From NCBI RefSeq assembly GCF_036324505.1, contig NC_086352.1, positions 25,226,637 through 25,290,636 on the forward strand: a DNA stretch of 64,000 bases, in the 5' to 3' direction. The notes below the pieces were generated by a model that worked only from the letters and a program-made list of their open reading frames with translations, was not told the DNA's origin and made no database searches. The DNA comes from Eleginops maclovinus. Taxonomy: Eukaryota > Chordata > Actinopteri > Perciformes > Eleginopidae. Each line of letters begins with the position of its first letter. The stretch's first letter is position 1. Made by a program: the position numbers and the translations under genes. Shown piece after piece: positions 1 through 24,891 of this stretch.

Positions 1-1099
1 ACAGCAGATACAGCGTATAGGTTGGCAATCTAAATCTTATATCCCAGGCTCCTCCAACTACTCGATATGCATAGTGCAGGTAAGATGAATAAAATAGTTT
101 TTTTTTTAAAAGGGTAAGGCTCAGCTACAGACTATTTGAGATTATGAGTATAAGGAGAGTGATAAACACAACAATAATTTCACAGAAGTAATCTAAGGGA
201 AAATGTGATAACATTGTTGGAATTCTGAATTCATGTTCCCAGCTCTCTAACTTCTAAACACTAACAGGTAGAAGCAGTTTTGTCTGGTGCTTAAGGAGGG
301 ATTTCTGCACACGATTCAGGCAGAGATTGACATGGGGTTGGTGAATGGACTTTGGCACGAGAAAGCTAAAGATACATCTAAAGAGGTTATGTGATTGGCA
401 GGAAGGGAAGCCTTGGGTTATTGATTCTGAACCCAATATATATATTTCATCCACACCTTTTCGGGAACAACAGCCAGGAAATTCATTCATTCTGGCTGCA
501 TCATGGTTTTACTGGGTCTTATTCTATCTAAACAGTCGGTGTTTCCTTCTCCAGAAATGAGAGGAGTTGTTAACATATTGCATTTTGACTTTAAATAGGG
601 ATTTTAAAATGTAGGAATAATTTGGATACTCATTGGAAATTCAAAGCTAATTGCAATAATGTAACATAATTTACCGAAAGAAGTTGGAGTTTCATTTTGT
701 TTGTAATTATGGCACAAGCCAATAATGTTTTGAAGTTACGTTAGACCATAAGGAGTTTTCAATGACAGGAATAAATGCTGCATAACAGATAATACTAGAT
801 GGGGGTTGGAAATGATGAGCATAACATTCATATTTACTTATTTAGTGTTTTGAAACCAATAAGAAACAAACAGGTTGTTACAACGACCCAAGAGGACAAC
901 TGTGCATGTATAGACTCTATGAACAAAAATCCCCAGCAGGCTCTACTGATATTGCATTAATGTACCCCATCATAAAAGAAAACGACATTCCACCTGTTTT
1001 CACTCCCTATGAGGGCCTTTATGATTGTATTGTGAAGAACCACACGAAAAGGCACTAATATGGGAACGTTACAATGGTGAAATTCCACAACAGCAGTAA

Positions 1100-1590
1100 C
1101 CAGCCAGGGCCTTCATTCCAGAATTGCTGTGGCTAACATGCAATACCCCAGGGCAGATGTTTGGTGGTACTGTGGTACTAAAACTTAGTGTCCGGTCCTT
1201 CCACATGACTGGCCTGGAACATGTGCACTGGTGCAGTTAGTGATGCCTTTCTATGCAGTACCAATGACAGCTAGACCGCTAACAAAGCTTGCACAGCACC
1301 CCAAGATCAGCAGAATGAAAAAGTCAATTCCAGGACGGAGTTTTATTCCCTCAGTTTATTTTGACTATATTGGGCTGCCCCGGGGAGGTCCAGATGAGTT
1401 TAAAGCAAGAAATCAGATAACCGCAGGGTTCGAATCGATATTTTCTTTGGCCTACAATCGAGAAAAATGTTGAGATTCATAAATTACACCTGTGATGCAG
1501 TAAAAGGGCTGCACGAACAGTTGGACAGAACCAGTCTGATGGCCTGGCAAAATAGGGTGGCCTTAGATATGTTTTTGGCGAATAAGTGGA
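1100..1590 (+). pseudogene. Endogenous retrovirus env remnant (end of surface and part of transmembrane subunit), broken
   Basis: Two overlapping plus-strand frames carry pieces of a retroviral envelope protein. The piece at 1231-1473 includes GLPRGGPDEFKARNQ, and the piece at 1467-1733 includes the heptad-rich stretch DRTSLMAWQNRVALDMF, which is typical of the ectodomain of gamma/epsilon-like retroviral transmembrane subunits. The two pieces are in different frames around 1463-1475, and similarity stops near 1590, before the usual cysteine motif, the membrane anchor and the tail. Less certain env-like codons precede 1231. No gag or pol is visible. The fragment runs directly toward the LTR-like block at 1638, as expected for the 3' end of a provirus. 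It sits in intron 1 of ddb1 in antisense orientation. It is an old, non-functional copy. Confidence 0.75.
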
Positions 1591-1637
1591 CCCGCCCCCG
1601 ACGACTTCAGCCAATAAGAAGAGTCCGGAGACCCCCA

Positions 1638-2007
1638 TGTGACAAGCGGCCAACAAGATACAGCCCCCCCGCTACCAACCAAGGAGAGCACGAGACCGGA
1701 GCTCGTCTTATTTTGAAGTTGTTTATTGTATGACCGCAAAGGGGTGGTTCTATAAAACATGTTAGTATTGTGAAATCGATCTGTATTTTGTTCCGGACCG
1801 CCAGACAGTAACTACTGATGAGCTCCACTCATTCAGCGGCCTGTGGACGCGTGTACCGGGCTATTGAGCCACAGCTGTGAAACTTTTGTAAAACCTACTG
1901 CTGCATCCTTTTATTAAACACTCCTTTTAAAATTTATATGAGGAGCTTCACTTCGTTTTCTTTTAAATCGACTCCTGGGCTTCGAATAAAAGAACATTTC
2001 TTACACA
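1638..2007 (+). repeat. Candidate 3' LTR of the endogenous retrovirus
   Basis: The block begins TGTGAC and ends TTACACA, the TG...CA form expected of LTR ends. A TATA-like TCTATAAAAC lies near 1749, and AATAAA lies at 1985-1990, just before the 3' end. It follows the env remnant by about 50 bp. No second LTR copy is visible in the window, so the limits are inferred from these signals only. Confidence 0.5.
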
Positions 2008-2981
2008 GGCATATATTATTTCCTCAAGATCTTTTTGACTCTGCAGTCATGTAAATAAATTATGTAAACAGTTAACAAAGTCAAAGGTTAACAGTTATAG
2101 ATGATATATCTGTATACTGTCCATCTCTGAAAATGTCAGATTTAAATCAACATCATTACAGTATGCTGCAGGCTTGCAGAGAAGCAATTTTAAACAGGTA
2201 TAAGAATAAAAAGAGAAATCAACACTTGAGACCCCCATTTTTAATATTGTAATTAGGGAAAATCTTGTTTAAAAAATGAAAGCTAAAGATCACGTTAGAC
2301 ACTTGAGCTTAGAGAGTCATGCCATGTGTACATATCCAGATCTAAGATTAATGCCACATAAAGCCAACATTTAACGTAAATGGGACAAGGATTGCTTTAG
2401 CTGCATGATATATTTCATAGGAGAAATGTGAGGTGATTCAATAAATACTACCACTCAAAATGTTAGTTTCAACATCAGTAGCTTCACATATTAAATGTAG
2501 GCTAATGGCCCATGTATGTTAGATCAAGCGACGACACCAGCTTTCTAATACAAGTGGAAATTATTTGTCAGACAACACATGCAGCTAAACACCACCTGCC
2601 TGCATGCTTCACGGAGTTTGCCATAACTGCGCTTATGTATGATAATGTGTATCAGCAGACGCATTATGATCTGGGGTAACCAAACTCGACACAACAACAG
2701 CTAACGTTGGATCCAAACCAAGAACCAACGAAAGGTTAAACCGGGCCGTGTGTGCGCAATAGCAGACGAGATAAAAATACATAAAAGCCGTGTGGGTCAT
2801 GACTTACATGCATAAAAGTATTCATAGACAAGCAAGTAAACATTGGACTTAGCAAATCCCTAGCTATCGGCTGCTACAGGCCCGTCTGGACCGCTGTACT
2901 TGCAGCGCGGGAGCTCAGCTAGCACGCAGGTGGCGAATGTTCATGCAGCACTGAGAAAAACAACAACCTGCGGAGACTTAC

Positions 2982-3042
2982 CTGTGACGCAGGCGTTCAC
3001 TGCAGTAGGTTTCTGGGCTGTTACCACGTAGTTGTACGACAT
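2982..3042 (-). CDS. ddb1: DDB1 (damage-specific DNA binding protein 1), first coding exon only
   Basis: Read on the minus strand, ATG at 3042-3040 opens 20 codons plus one base, giving MSYNYVVTAQKPTAVNACVT, then a GTAAGT donor at 2981-2976. This is the N-terminus of DDB1, differing from the mammalian protein as I know it only by Ala for Gly at residue 17. DDB1 is a WD40 beta-propeller adaptor of the CUL4-RBX1 ubiquitin ligase, acting in the nucleus in nucleotide-excision repair and in substrate recruitment by DCAF proteins. The rest of the roughly 1140-residue protein lies beyond the left edge; I find no second exon in 1-2981. The phase-1 donor splits a Gly codon, as expected for the family. 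It is divergent from cfap70, with 627 bp between the two start codons. The gene call is firm because the match is nearly exact, although only 20 residues are seen. Confidence 0.93.
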
Positions 3043-3120
3043 GTTTTACAACAACAAAAGACAAACACAAGAGAAGTGTTTTAATCTCAGACAAGTGACA
3101 AAATCATTGATAATAAGCTT

Positions 3121-3128
3121 CCGGAAGT
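3121..3128 (+). promoter_or_regulatory. ETS-type site CCGGAAGT
   Basis: CCGGAAGT is the consensus for ETS-family (GABPA-like) factors, common at housekeeping promoters. It lies about 80 bp upstream of the ddb1 start codon, inside the CpG-richer part of the divergent promoter. Motif match only. Confidence 0.4.
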
Positions 3129-3584
3129 AGTTAGCTCTGCTACGAACGTAACGGAGGCGAAGGAGCACTCACTTTGAGCTAAGGCGCCCCCTCTGTGGCG
3201 GAGGCCTGAAGGTGTCGATGCATAACAACCCAGTTATGTGGATCAAAACATATGTGTTTATTGATCTAAATATGTCAGAGCAAAGTTATCGTGGGTATAT
3301 CAGTTAAAAAAGTTTTGAAAAGAAAACGTTAATATCTGAATCATAATTATGTTTTTGTTTTGCCGAATGTTTAACAAAAGGCTTCCAAAACAGTCCATGT
3401 ACCTTACGGAAAACAATTGATTGTAGGCCGAGTATAAACGCAGCATAATATGTTTTTATTAAAAATATTATAAACTTTTACAATCCACCATTTATAATTG
3501 AAACATCATGCTTAAGCTTTAAGATGTGTTTTCCAAAGTCCGATATTTCAGGCTCTCCCTAAACGTACCACCGTGTGAAGGGCA

Positions 3585-3598
3585 GTTGCCATAGAAAC
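3585..3598 (+). promoter_or_regulatory. X-box (RFX-type) site GTTGCCATAGAAAC
   Basis: The sequence is an imperfect inverted repeat matching the RFX X-box form GTTGCC-AT-RGNAAC closely. X-boxes within about 150 bp of the start codon are a hallmark of ciliary genes controlled by RFX2/3 and FOXJ1. This one is 72-85 bp upstream of the cfap70 ATG, where a functional site is expected for an axonemal gene. Confidence 0.65.
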
Positions 3599-3669
3599 GG
3601 AATTCTGTGTATCCAGCAAAAAGAGCAACCAAGGATCAGTACAGGAGCTAACCTTTTTATCTCTACACA

Positions 3670-17370
<13,701 letters not shown>

Positions 17371-17542
17371 ATCACATGACAAAGTACATTTTAGAAAACT
17401 TTTTTATTCTATTTTAAGTATTTTACACATCCTGTGAAGATGAAACACAGCTAGCTCAGATGCACATGATGGTCAGAGATCTTACAGACGGTGCAGATTA
17501 GTAACTGTACGGACCGTGATAAAGTTCAATATCCACATTTTA

Positions 17543-17548
17543 AATAAA
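17543..17548 (+). terminator. cfap70: cfap70 polyadenylation signal AATAAA
   Basis: First canonical AATAAA after the cfap70 stop codon, 173 bp downstream. The mRNA end is expected shortly after this, within the 652 bp separating the cfap70 and tmem138 stop codons. Confidence 0.5.
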
Positions 17549-18022
17549 CTCAAAGCGACACAAAAGTCTGAAAGGTATATAAAGCAACTTCAATGTGGTC
17601 AATATATTCTTTAAAAAAAAATACATATCAAAAAAAAAAAAGAACAAGGGCATCTGGTGACATCTATCAAGACATTACTTTTAATCATTATCTCACTTTT
17701 CATTGCATTTCTACAATCTGAACAGCAAAAAAGCTGATAAGATGCTGTTTTTGTAGTTGTTCTCTAATGTCTTACCAGATTTTGGCACAATCCATCCTAC
17801 ACTGGAAGGAGATGTAAAGAGGAATATATATGTTGGCTACAATTTCTGTAGAATTGACTAAAAATGCATGTGCTGAAAATATGCATTTTAAGCCGGAAAC
17901 TATCGGTTATTTAAACTTTGGAAATGTAATGTTGTGTTTGATTGTAACTGCATTTCAGATGCAATTAAAACAAACTGTATTTTATGGAAGCACTTTTGCA
18001 TTCATATACTTTTAAGGTGAAA

Positions 18023-20273
18023 TCACTGTCTAACCCGAGAGAACAGTTCTCGCAGCCACGGCGAATCCTCGTAGAGCCGAGGGTCCCCCAGATACTCTGT
18101 GGTCCTCTTGTATAAGTAGTAGTACAACACTGAAGCTGTGTACAGAAAAAAACACGTGAGGAGAAATTATCGTTCAAAAACATTAAAAGAAAAATACACT
18201 CAATTTCATGGTGCTCTGACTCAGACAGTGAAAAATCCAGAGCAGTCAAATGGCTGAAAGGATTTAAATAATTGTTGATAAACAGTGATGATTTAGGGTT
18301 ACTTAATTACAGCTGCTGACATGTTTGCCTTACATACATAATCCAATGCTCAACGAAGCAGCTAAACACATCCAAGACTGTAAATAAAAAATAAATAGAG
18401 TATTCAAGTTCCGTTGAATTTCTAATATGCCAGTATAGTTGGAGCAGTTTAATAGAACCACGCTAATGTTTTGTCTTTTTAACAAAATTACAACAAATCA
18501 CACTTTAATTACATTACTGTAAGCTTTTGTCTTGTAAAAACCGCTGCATCATCATGAGAATCAACTTGCAAAAACTTGAGAATCACTTCAGTTGTTGTCA
18601 AAATCTGCATCAACATCATTAACTTAACACCCTAATAAATCCCAACCGCATAAAAACGTTCAGTTGTGTGAATAAATATTTCAATGGTTTGCATAATTCA
18701 TCAGCCATTCCCAACTGTGTGGCTCCTGTGATAGACTTTGAACAATGATTAAAGGTATTTAAGACAATGTGTGATTGTAGACACAGAGAAATGTGAAGTC
18801 ACCACCAGCATTTACAACTCAGCCCAGCAGAGTTTACAGTTTCTGAAGGAAAGCTCATGATGAAGAGACTTTGTGATCTTTGTGATTAAGCTGTGAAGCA
18901 CAAACAGCTGGGTGGGTCTCAGACAAAAAGGAGACAAATAAGATGGATGCAGTCTGTTCTAATACTTAATAACAATACCTAGATAATAAATCCCATTATC
19001 CACTTATGAGCTTATATGTGTATGAAAATTACACCCACATGGTGATGTCAGATCTCTGCCTGGAGCATGTTGACAGCTTTCTGTGACAGAGCATAAAAGC
19101 AAATGTAATGATGTGACTTAAGGATACTTGTTTTAATTTAAAAGATGTGTTGAAAAAAGGTTGAGTGAACACAATTACATCTCATGAAATGTGAGGTGAT
19201 AAACTGTAGCTCTTTCTTCTATAAGAAGCCGATTTCTGCAATCAAACAAAGCTCTCAGGACAGCAGTAAGCATTCCAAATAAATGGTTTTGTTTGGCGTT
19301 GAAAATAACCAATTTAAATGTCATCTTACCGACTCTTTGGACCAGAAACAGCACCTGAAGGCCGTCCGTCCAAACAAATCTGTTGGTATTCAGCCAGCGC
19401 AGGTTCTGGAAAGATTATACAGAAATAATTAATTTAATGCCTGAACTTTTAATAACACATTTCTTATTCAAAGGAGGCAAAAAGCTGATGGGAAAAACTT
19501 GGGCTGTATGAAGGATTCAGAAACACGTTTTTTTCTCCAAGAAGGGATTGAAAATAAATCCCAATCTTATGTAGTTATTATATTATTCATAGTTTACTTA
19601 GTTTCTGTCTGCGATTTTGCCCCCTTATGAAGTCTCTGCATTTTTACGATCTTTACATAAATACATCAATTAAAAAATGCAAAGACTATTTGGTTCATAC
19701 AGTAATGAAACACTAACATTCATAATACATTTAATATAGTATATCTCAGCGTGGTTGTGCAGGTACAGCATGTACCATGAGCCAGGAGTGGAGTACGATA
19801 CTGAAGGTCAGATAGAGAGCAGAGAGCATTAGCACAGCTCTAAAACGCTCCAGTAATACAGCCACCAGGCCGACCTGGAACACGTAGGTGTTAAACAGCA
19901 TCAGCAGAATGATGATCAGGTTGAACAGGATAGATATGTCCTGGATTCTGTCGAAGGAAAAGCATGCAGGAAAAGACAAGAGAGGAGAAAATGAGTGACA
20001 GGATCAGAACAATTTACAAAGTTTACTGTCTTAGGATATTGCTGTTTGTGCTAAAATCATTTCCATATGACTCAGTGAGAGAACCAAAGCGTAGTATACA
20101 TTCCCTCCTGTAGCCAGGTTTGAAAACAGGGATGAAAGTCTGGCTTACATGAAGAGTACCAGCATGGTGGCGGGTTCAGTTCTCAGCAGCTCGCTGGAGG
20201 AGTTTACGAAGAGGTCGAAGGAGAGCAGGCTGAGCTGGATCAGCAACACCAGAGAGTAGTTTTTGGTTTTGAG
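18023..20273 (-). CDS. tmem138: TMEM138 (transmembrane protein 138), 5' end unresolved
   Basis: Minus-strand coding exons, 5' to 3': from about 20273 down to 20149, 19947-19776, 19405-19330 and 18135-18023 (stop TGA 18025-18023). All junctions keep frame and use gt/ag. TMEM138 is a small four-pass membrane protein needed for primary cilia and vesicle traffic to them; human mutations cause Joubert syndrome. The visible protein is about 160 residues, as in human (162). Diagnostic stretches are [42 protein letters not shown] and [18 protein letters not shown]. The codon aligned with the usual start Met is GCG (20276-20274). The frame stays open upstream only to a stop near 20357-20355, with no ATG, so the start must come from an upstream exon or differ from the family. 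The gene is tail-to-tail with cfap70. TMEM216, its tetrapod neighbour, is absent here. Confidence 0.9.
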
Positions 20274-23200
20274 CGCTTCCGGCCCGAAGGCTGGGTGCCC
20301 GGGGGGACTGGGGTTGTTCCACGATGGATCCAAGGCTGCACTGCACTCACACACTTACTACATAGAAACATCAATCCACTTTTCGAAGCCTTCAAATAAC
20401 TCCTCTCTGAAGTTTGATACACTATCAAGGAACCATTTTTTTTATTTTAAAATAATTCCTGTTTACTCTGGGGAAACCTTTCAAAATGGGAAAAGGGGAC
20501 AAGTTCTGGGATGAGCCCATGGGAAATCACAGGTGTCAACATGTCACAAGTGTTGAGTTTTACAGCTCGAACATAAACAGTGGCGCAGTTCAGTCCATGG
20601 GGTGGTACAAGCATCCAGGTTTTCTTTCACCTTCATTTCACAACTATAGTGAACATCAGGAACCAAGTAAATCCAGCAGACACTCTGAGGAAAGAAACAC
20701 GAGAGACACATTAGTATTCCTTTAAAAAACTCACTGTACATTGCAACTCTCATTTGGTTGCTAATGTATGCACACTCAGAGGAAAGAGTTGTTCTTTAAC
20801 TTAACCAAACACAGCACACAGATTGTAAAATGAATCCATTTACTACGATATCTAGTGATGATTCTTAAAGATCTGAGAAGTATCCCATTATTGGTCCTCC
20901 TGTGAAATGATTAAGAAGAACTGGAGGAAATAAACCTTCACATGGTAAATACGTTTTGTAAGGGAGTGACCCTGTGCATCAGTGACTGTAGTATGAGTAA
21001 CCTGGCCTGCTCTAAGACATGGGCAGGCATGTTGAACAAATACATTCACAGTGTCAATACAAGCAGACTCCATTTCCGGGTGAGGAAAAACTGTGCCTGC
21101 CAAATGATCAGGACTGTCCTGCCTGATCTATTTAGAGTCAGTTCACCTACATAAAAAAAAACATATTCTAAACTCTAGAGGCATATTGTATAGATAGTGT
21201 GGGTTTTATTTGTTCATATTCTGAGATTCCTGCCTCTGTGTTAGGTTTTGTTGGAACTACCTTGCTACTAAAATATATAAAAAGGAACTTCATTCACCCT
21301 TATTGTATTGACCTGTCTGATATCTGACAACAAAAAAAAAATGTCTGCACAGCTAGTTGCCAAAAGAATTTGGGTGAACCAAACCTTTAAGCACATCAAA
21401 AATGTAATTTATAAATAAATATAATGTTTTAACAAGCCCCAACACAAATTAAATAACATTCAAGCTAACTTTACACCAGGATGATTAACCATAAATAGCT
21501 AACAGAAAGTACACACCAATTATATGAAGTTTAAATAAAACAAATATTAGGTTCAACTTCATAATATTGCTTTCAACTCACGTAATACAGTTATGTGAAA
21601 TCTATTGACATAAAACATTTAATTAAAGTCAATGTTTAGGCTTGATTCTGATTCCGTTTATTCAGTGTAGAAAGGCATCTTTTCTCTCTAAGGAGCATTT
21701 TTTCTGGTGATATGTAATAACATCCCGGAATTACAGAAAATAATCAAACAAATCCTGAGGTGTTCCTTTCACAACTATTGTCTCCACTGAGTAGGAAAAG
21801 CAGGTTCTGTAAATCATTACCTTGGATCTACTTGTGAGCAGGATCACTATCCAACATGGCCTCTTGACACTGACTGTCGCCAGGTGGATCCTATTATGTA
21901 TCCCGTATTTATCTATTTATAACGTGGTAGGTGTAACAAAGGTTAAGACCCCTTTTAAACTGTGCAGGGCCTACCAGAAGACTGATTATTCTTAAATGAT
22001 GTCCCACTGAGATTGTTGGTTAAAAGAAGTACTAGTAACTTGGCAAAACAAACTGGAGAACCAGTGCGTGTTAGCAAAAAGATTACTAAACCACAATGTC
22101 AAGGTGAAGATTCTTATTTAAGAAGAATTTCTGCTCCATCTTCTTATAAAATGTCCCTGAAAACATTTCGGGAATCTCGTTTTCCATTGCTATATAATAG
22201 AGGTTTAATTTTAAAAGTCTTGTTGTTGTTGTCCTGTGTCTTCATCTTTTAGCTCTGAATACCATGTAATCTTCTTAGGAAATTCTTTAACAGCTTGTTT
22301 CTTTACACATACGAGATAAATCCTCTTTAATACACTGTTTTAGAATATCTATTCCTACTAATCAAACTGCTGCCAATAAAACAAAGTGTGAGTACCTGTA
22401 AATGAAGATTGATATCAGAGGCTGGAGTAGTATCTGTCCAAACAACTGAAATGTGCAGCACAGATTGAAAATTTACGTCCTTCTTAGTTAAAGGGTTTAT
22501 CCCCCCACCTCTCTAATAGACAGGCACAGGGTTTGTGGATGACGTTGTGTTTAGATTGTTTACCTTAACAACAGCAAACTGTAGCTATTGACCAATTGTA
22601 GTACTAAAACATAACAATAGAAAGCTGATCAGATGTATTAGTAGTGATGAAATCCTATGAGTCTGTGATTTAAAAATGTGTTAAGGTCAATGGAGCAGTT
22701 GTTTGGATTTCAAGCACATACACATTTTTACATTTTCTTGTAGACTGAATTTTTCACTTTTGTATGTATTCAATTATAATTTATTACTTTTTTCAGTGTA
22801 GGCCTACATATTGTTATACTGTCTACCTGTGTTACCCTGAAATAATATGGAGGTTTTTCACTTTTCTATCAACAGCAAAATTAACTTAAATGCCAAAAAT
22901 GAAGATGTAAAATATATGTGGGGGTTAGTTCAATAAAAAACTGTTCTCCCTTTGGAAAAACAGGGTCAGGTTGTATATGTGTGACCAACTGCTGAGGTGT
23001 AGCTAGAAGTTGCCTGAGCTTCTTCAGTCACATTTCCATTCAAGATTACGGTAATGCTTCTCAGAAGGCTTTCTGGAGGCGAGCCAAAATAAACCACTGT
23101 CATCTAGTGGTGAATGTGTATTACTACAAACACACACAACAATGCTGCATTTACCTGGGCAGGAAAGTAGGTCTAATTTCTATTTTTACAGTGCATTTTC

Positions 23201-23959
23201 TCTATGTAGACCAATATCAAACATCACACATGTGGACGTTTTTGAAATTGACTTTTTTCAATGGACATGCAGTTTCAGTTGTGTTTGGTACATGTATTCT
23301 AATAGTGTTTACGACACAACATAAAGGACCTCGTCTGAATAGCTTATGTCTTAGTACATGACACTTCATGAGGATTTCCAGTATGTGCCACCAGGGTTTA
23401 ATTGAGCCATGTGAAGACGTTGTGAAAGTAGTGGAGAACAATCTTAAAAGCTTTTATTATCCACATATCCACATACTTACTTCATCAACATCTTTACAAG
23501 ATGCTGATAAAGTACGCTGAATAAAATAGCCCTATTATTTTGGCTTGACCATTATTACAAATACATATTCTTTATTTAAATCATTATTTCCTTGTATGCT
23601 CTCTGCTTCTCCCTCAGTATCTGTTTGCATCACAGAAGCATTGCCCCGGGACAGAAAAAACACCCAGAAACACGCAAGGTAGCCCGGGGTGGAGTCAGCA
23701 GCACCAGTCAGTGAGCTCGGCACTGTGATTTCCCTGGTCTCCAGATACACACGGCTGTTCGATAGACCTTGACCAGAGTAAAAAGTGGAGTGAAAACAAA
23801 GGACATTTAGGAATATTTCCAAAACATTTAATCGCTTTATTTTACAGAAGATCACTGAAACAGCAGGTAAGTGAAAGCAGGAAGTGCCCTGATAATGGTT
23901 AGCTCCACACTGCGGTGTCGCATTGAGCAGACAAGGCAGCATTGCTATGATTTTACCAT

Positions 23960-24360
23960 GTAGTTAAGACATTGTTCAGCTGTATTTCAAATCTACGTTA
24001 TCAGACATGTGTCCACTTTATTGTTGGTTTCTTTTGAAAGTAGGTCGCTTTGATAAACCCTGTGTTTCCCCCTATATCAGCGATGATACGTATAACTTTA
24101 GCGTTAGCTCCCACCGGCTGAGAGATGCGCTGTAGCGTCAGCTGAAAATCATCGAGGAAACCAACAAAACTCAGTTTTTTGTGTCGGTGTGTGCTCCTGT
24201 AAATTAACACACATTGGAGCTTACCCCGCAGTATTCAAACAAGGTTTATAAATGGTTAATGTGAACTCAAACTTAGTACCCTAACCATAGGACTTTTCAG
24301 AGGTTTGACTGCTGAGCCGTTGTCAGGACGGGCTGTAATGGACATGTTCAGCTAGCTCAC
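23960..24360. promoter_or_regulatory. Candidate promoter region (tmem138 5' end?)
   Basis: This stretch has a higher density of CpG than its AT-rich surroundings and a GGTAAG donor-like site when read on the minus strand near 24227-24222. It is the most promoter-like sequence upstream of tmem138. No transcript evidence and no clear core motif; offered as a weak inference. Confidence 0.22.
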
Positions 24361-24398
24361 TTTTCATTGTAGTCCGAGCTAGCTAGTTAGTATACCTG

Positions 24399-24891
24399 CA
24401 GTGGTGTAAAGTAAATCATGACAGTACCGTACTAAAGAACAATTTTGAGGGACTTTACTTGATTATTCACACGTTTTACTTTGTTTTTCTACCCCTCTAC
24501 AATTCAGATGTAAATAGTGTGCTGTTACTCCACTACATTTATGTATTACATTAAGTTACTTTACAGATTTGGATTAATGATGTGAAATATAATCAACACT
24601 TAAATAAGACTTTAGCACGTGCCAAGTAATCGAAAGTAGCTGCACCTTTACTAGCTTTTATAAACACATTAACACATCACTGATTGTGATCAAAACATAT
24701 TATATGTTTCTGCCGTCTTGCTGAAATAGGCCAATCTTGGGATTACTTTTACTTTTGGTACTTGAGGTGAATTTTGATGCTTATAGAGTACTTAGTACTT
24801 TCACTTGAGTAACATTTTGTAGGTCTTTTACTTATAACAGAGTATTCCTACACTTTGGAACTGAGAGATCTGAGTACTTTTTCCACCTCTG
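24399..24891. mobile_element. Non-autonomous hAT-like element, copy 2
   Basis: Starts CAGTGGTGTAAAGTAA and ends TTTTTCCACCTCTG. It shares internal blocks with the copy at 51056, including AAATAGTGTRCT, CTCCACTACATTT and CTTGAGTAACATTTTG. About 490 bp, and the most intact of the three copies in the window. I found no convincing target duplication. Confidence 0.6.

Larger units (their letters stand above)
1..2981 (-). other. ddb1: Start of ddb1 intron 1
   Basis: This stretch follows the ddb1 exon 1 donor and holds no recognisable exon on either strand. Its structured content is an endogenous retrovirus env remnant (about 1100-1590) and an LTR-like block (1638-2007), both on the plus strand, so antisense to ddb1. 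The remaining sequence is AT-rich and I see nothing else in it. Confidence 0.7.
3043..3669. promoter_or_regulatory. Divergent ddb1 / cfap70 promoter region
   Basis: The 627 bp between the minus-strand ATG of ddb1 and the plus-strand ATG of cfap70 must hold both promoters and both 5' untranslated regions. The ddb1-proximal half (about 3115-3210) is relatively CpG-rich and holds an ETS-type site. The cfap70-proximal part holds an X-box 72-85 bp upstream of the cfap70 ATG. No TATA box stands out. The middle (3230-3530) is AT-rich with no visible feature. Confidence 0.7.

Noticed and set aside
3183..3199. GGCGCCCCCTCTGTGGCGG, resembling a CTCF site in the ddb1/cfap70 promoter
   Set aside because: The spacing between the two halves of the motif is one base longer than the CTCF consensus, so the match is weak.
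22013..22252. 79-codon plus-strand open frame
   Set aside because: AT-rich, no recognisable domain, no splice context linking it to a neighbour.
20633..22446. Two minus-strand exon-like pieces (22446-22396 and 20684-20633) that join to a hydrophobic C-terminus with a stop
   Set aside because: Only about 33 codons in total, with weak donor gtactc and no upstream exon or family match; open frames this short arise by chance.
23535..23942. 135-codon minus-strand open frame, GC-richer than its surroundings
   Set aside because: No family resemblance, no splice-bounded core and no codon pattern that stands out; it could be part of a 5' untranslated exon but not a supported CDS.
24001..24210. 69-codon minus-strand open frame in a CpG-richer stretch
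   Set aside because: It begins with a non-ATG start and resembles nothing I know; kept only as part of a candidate promoter region.
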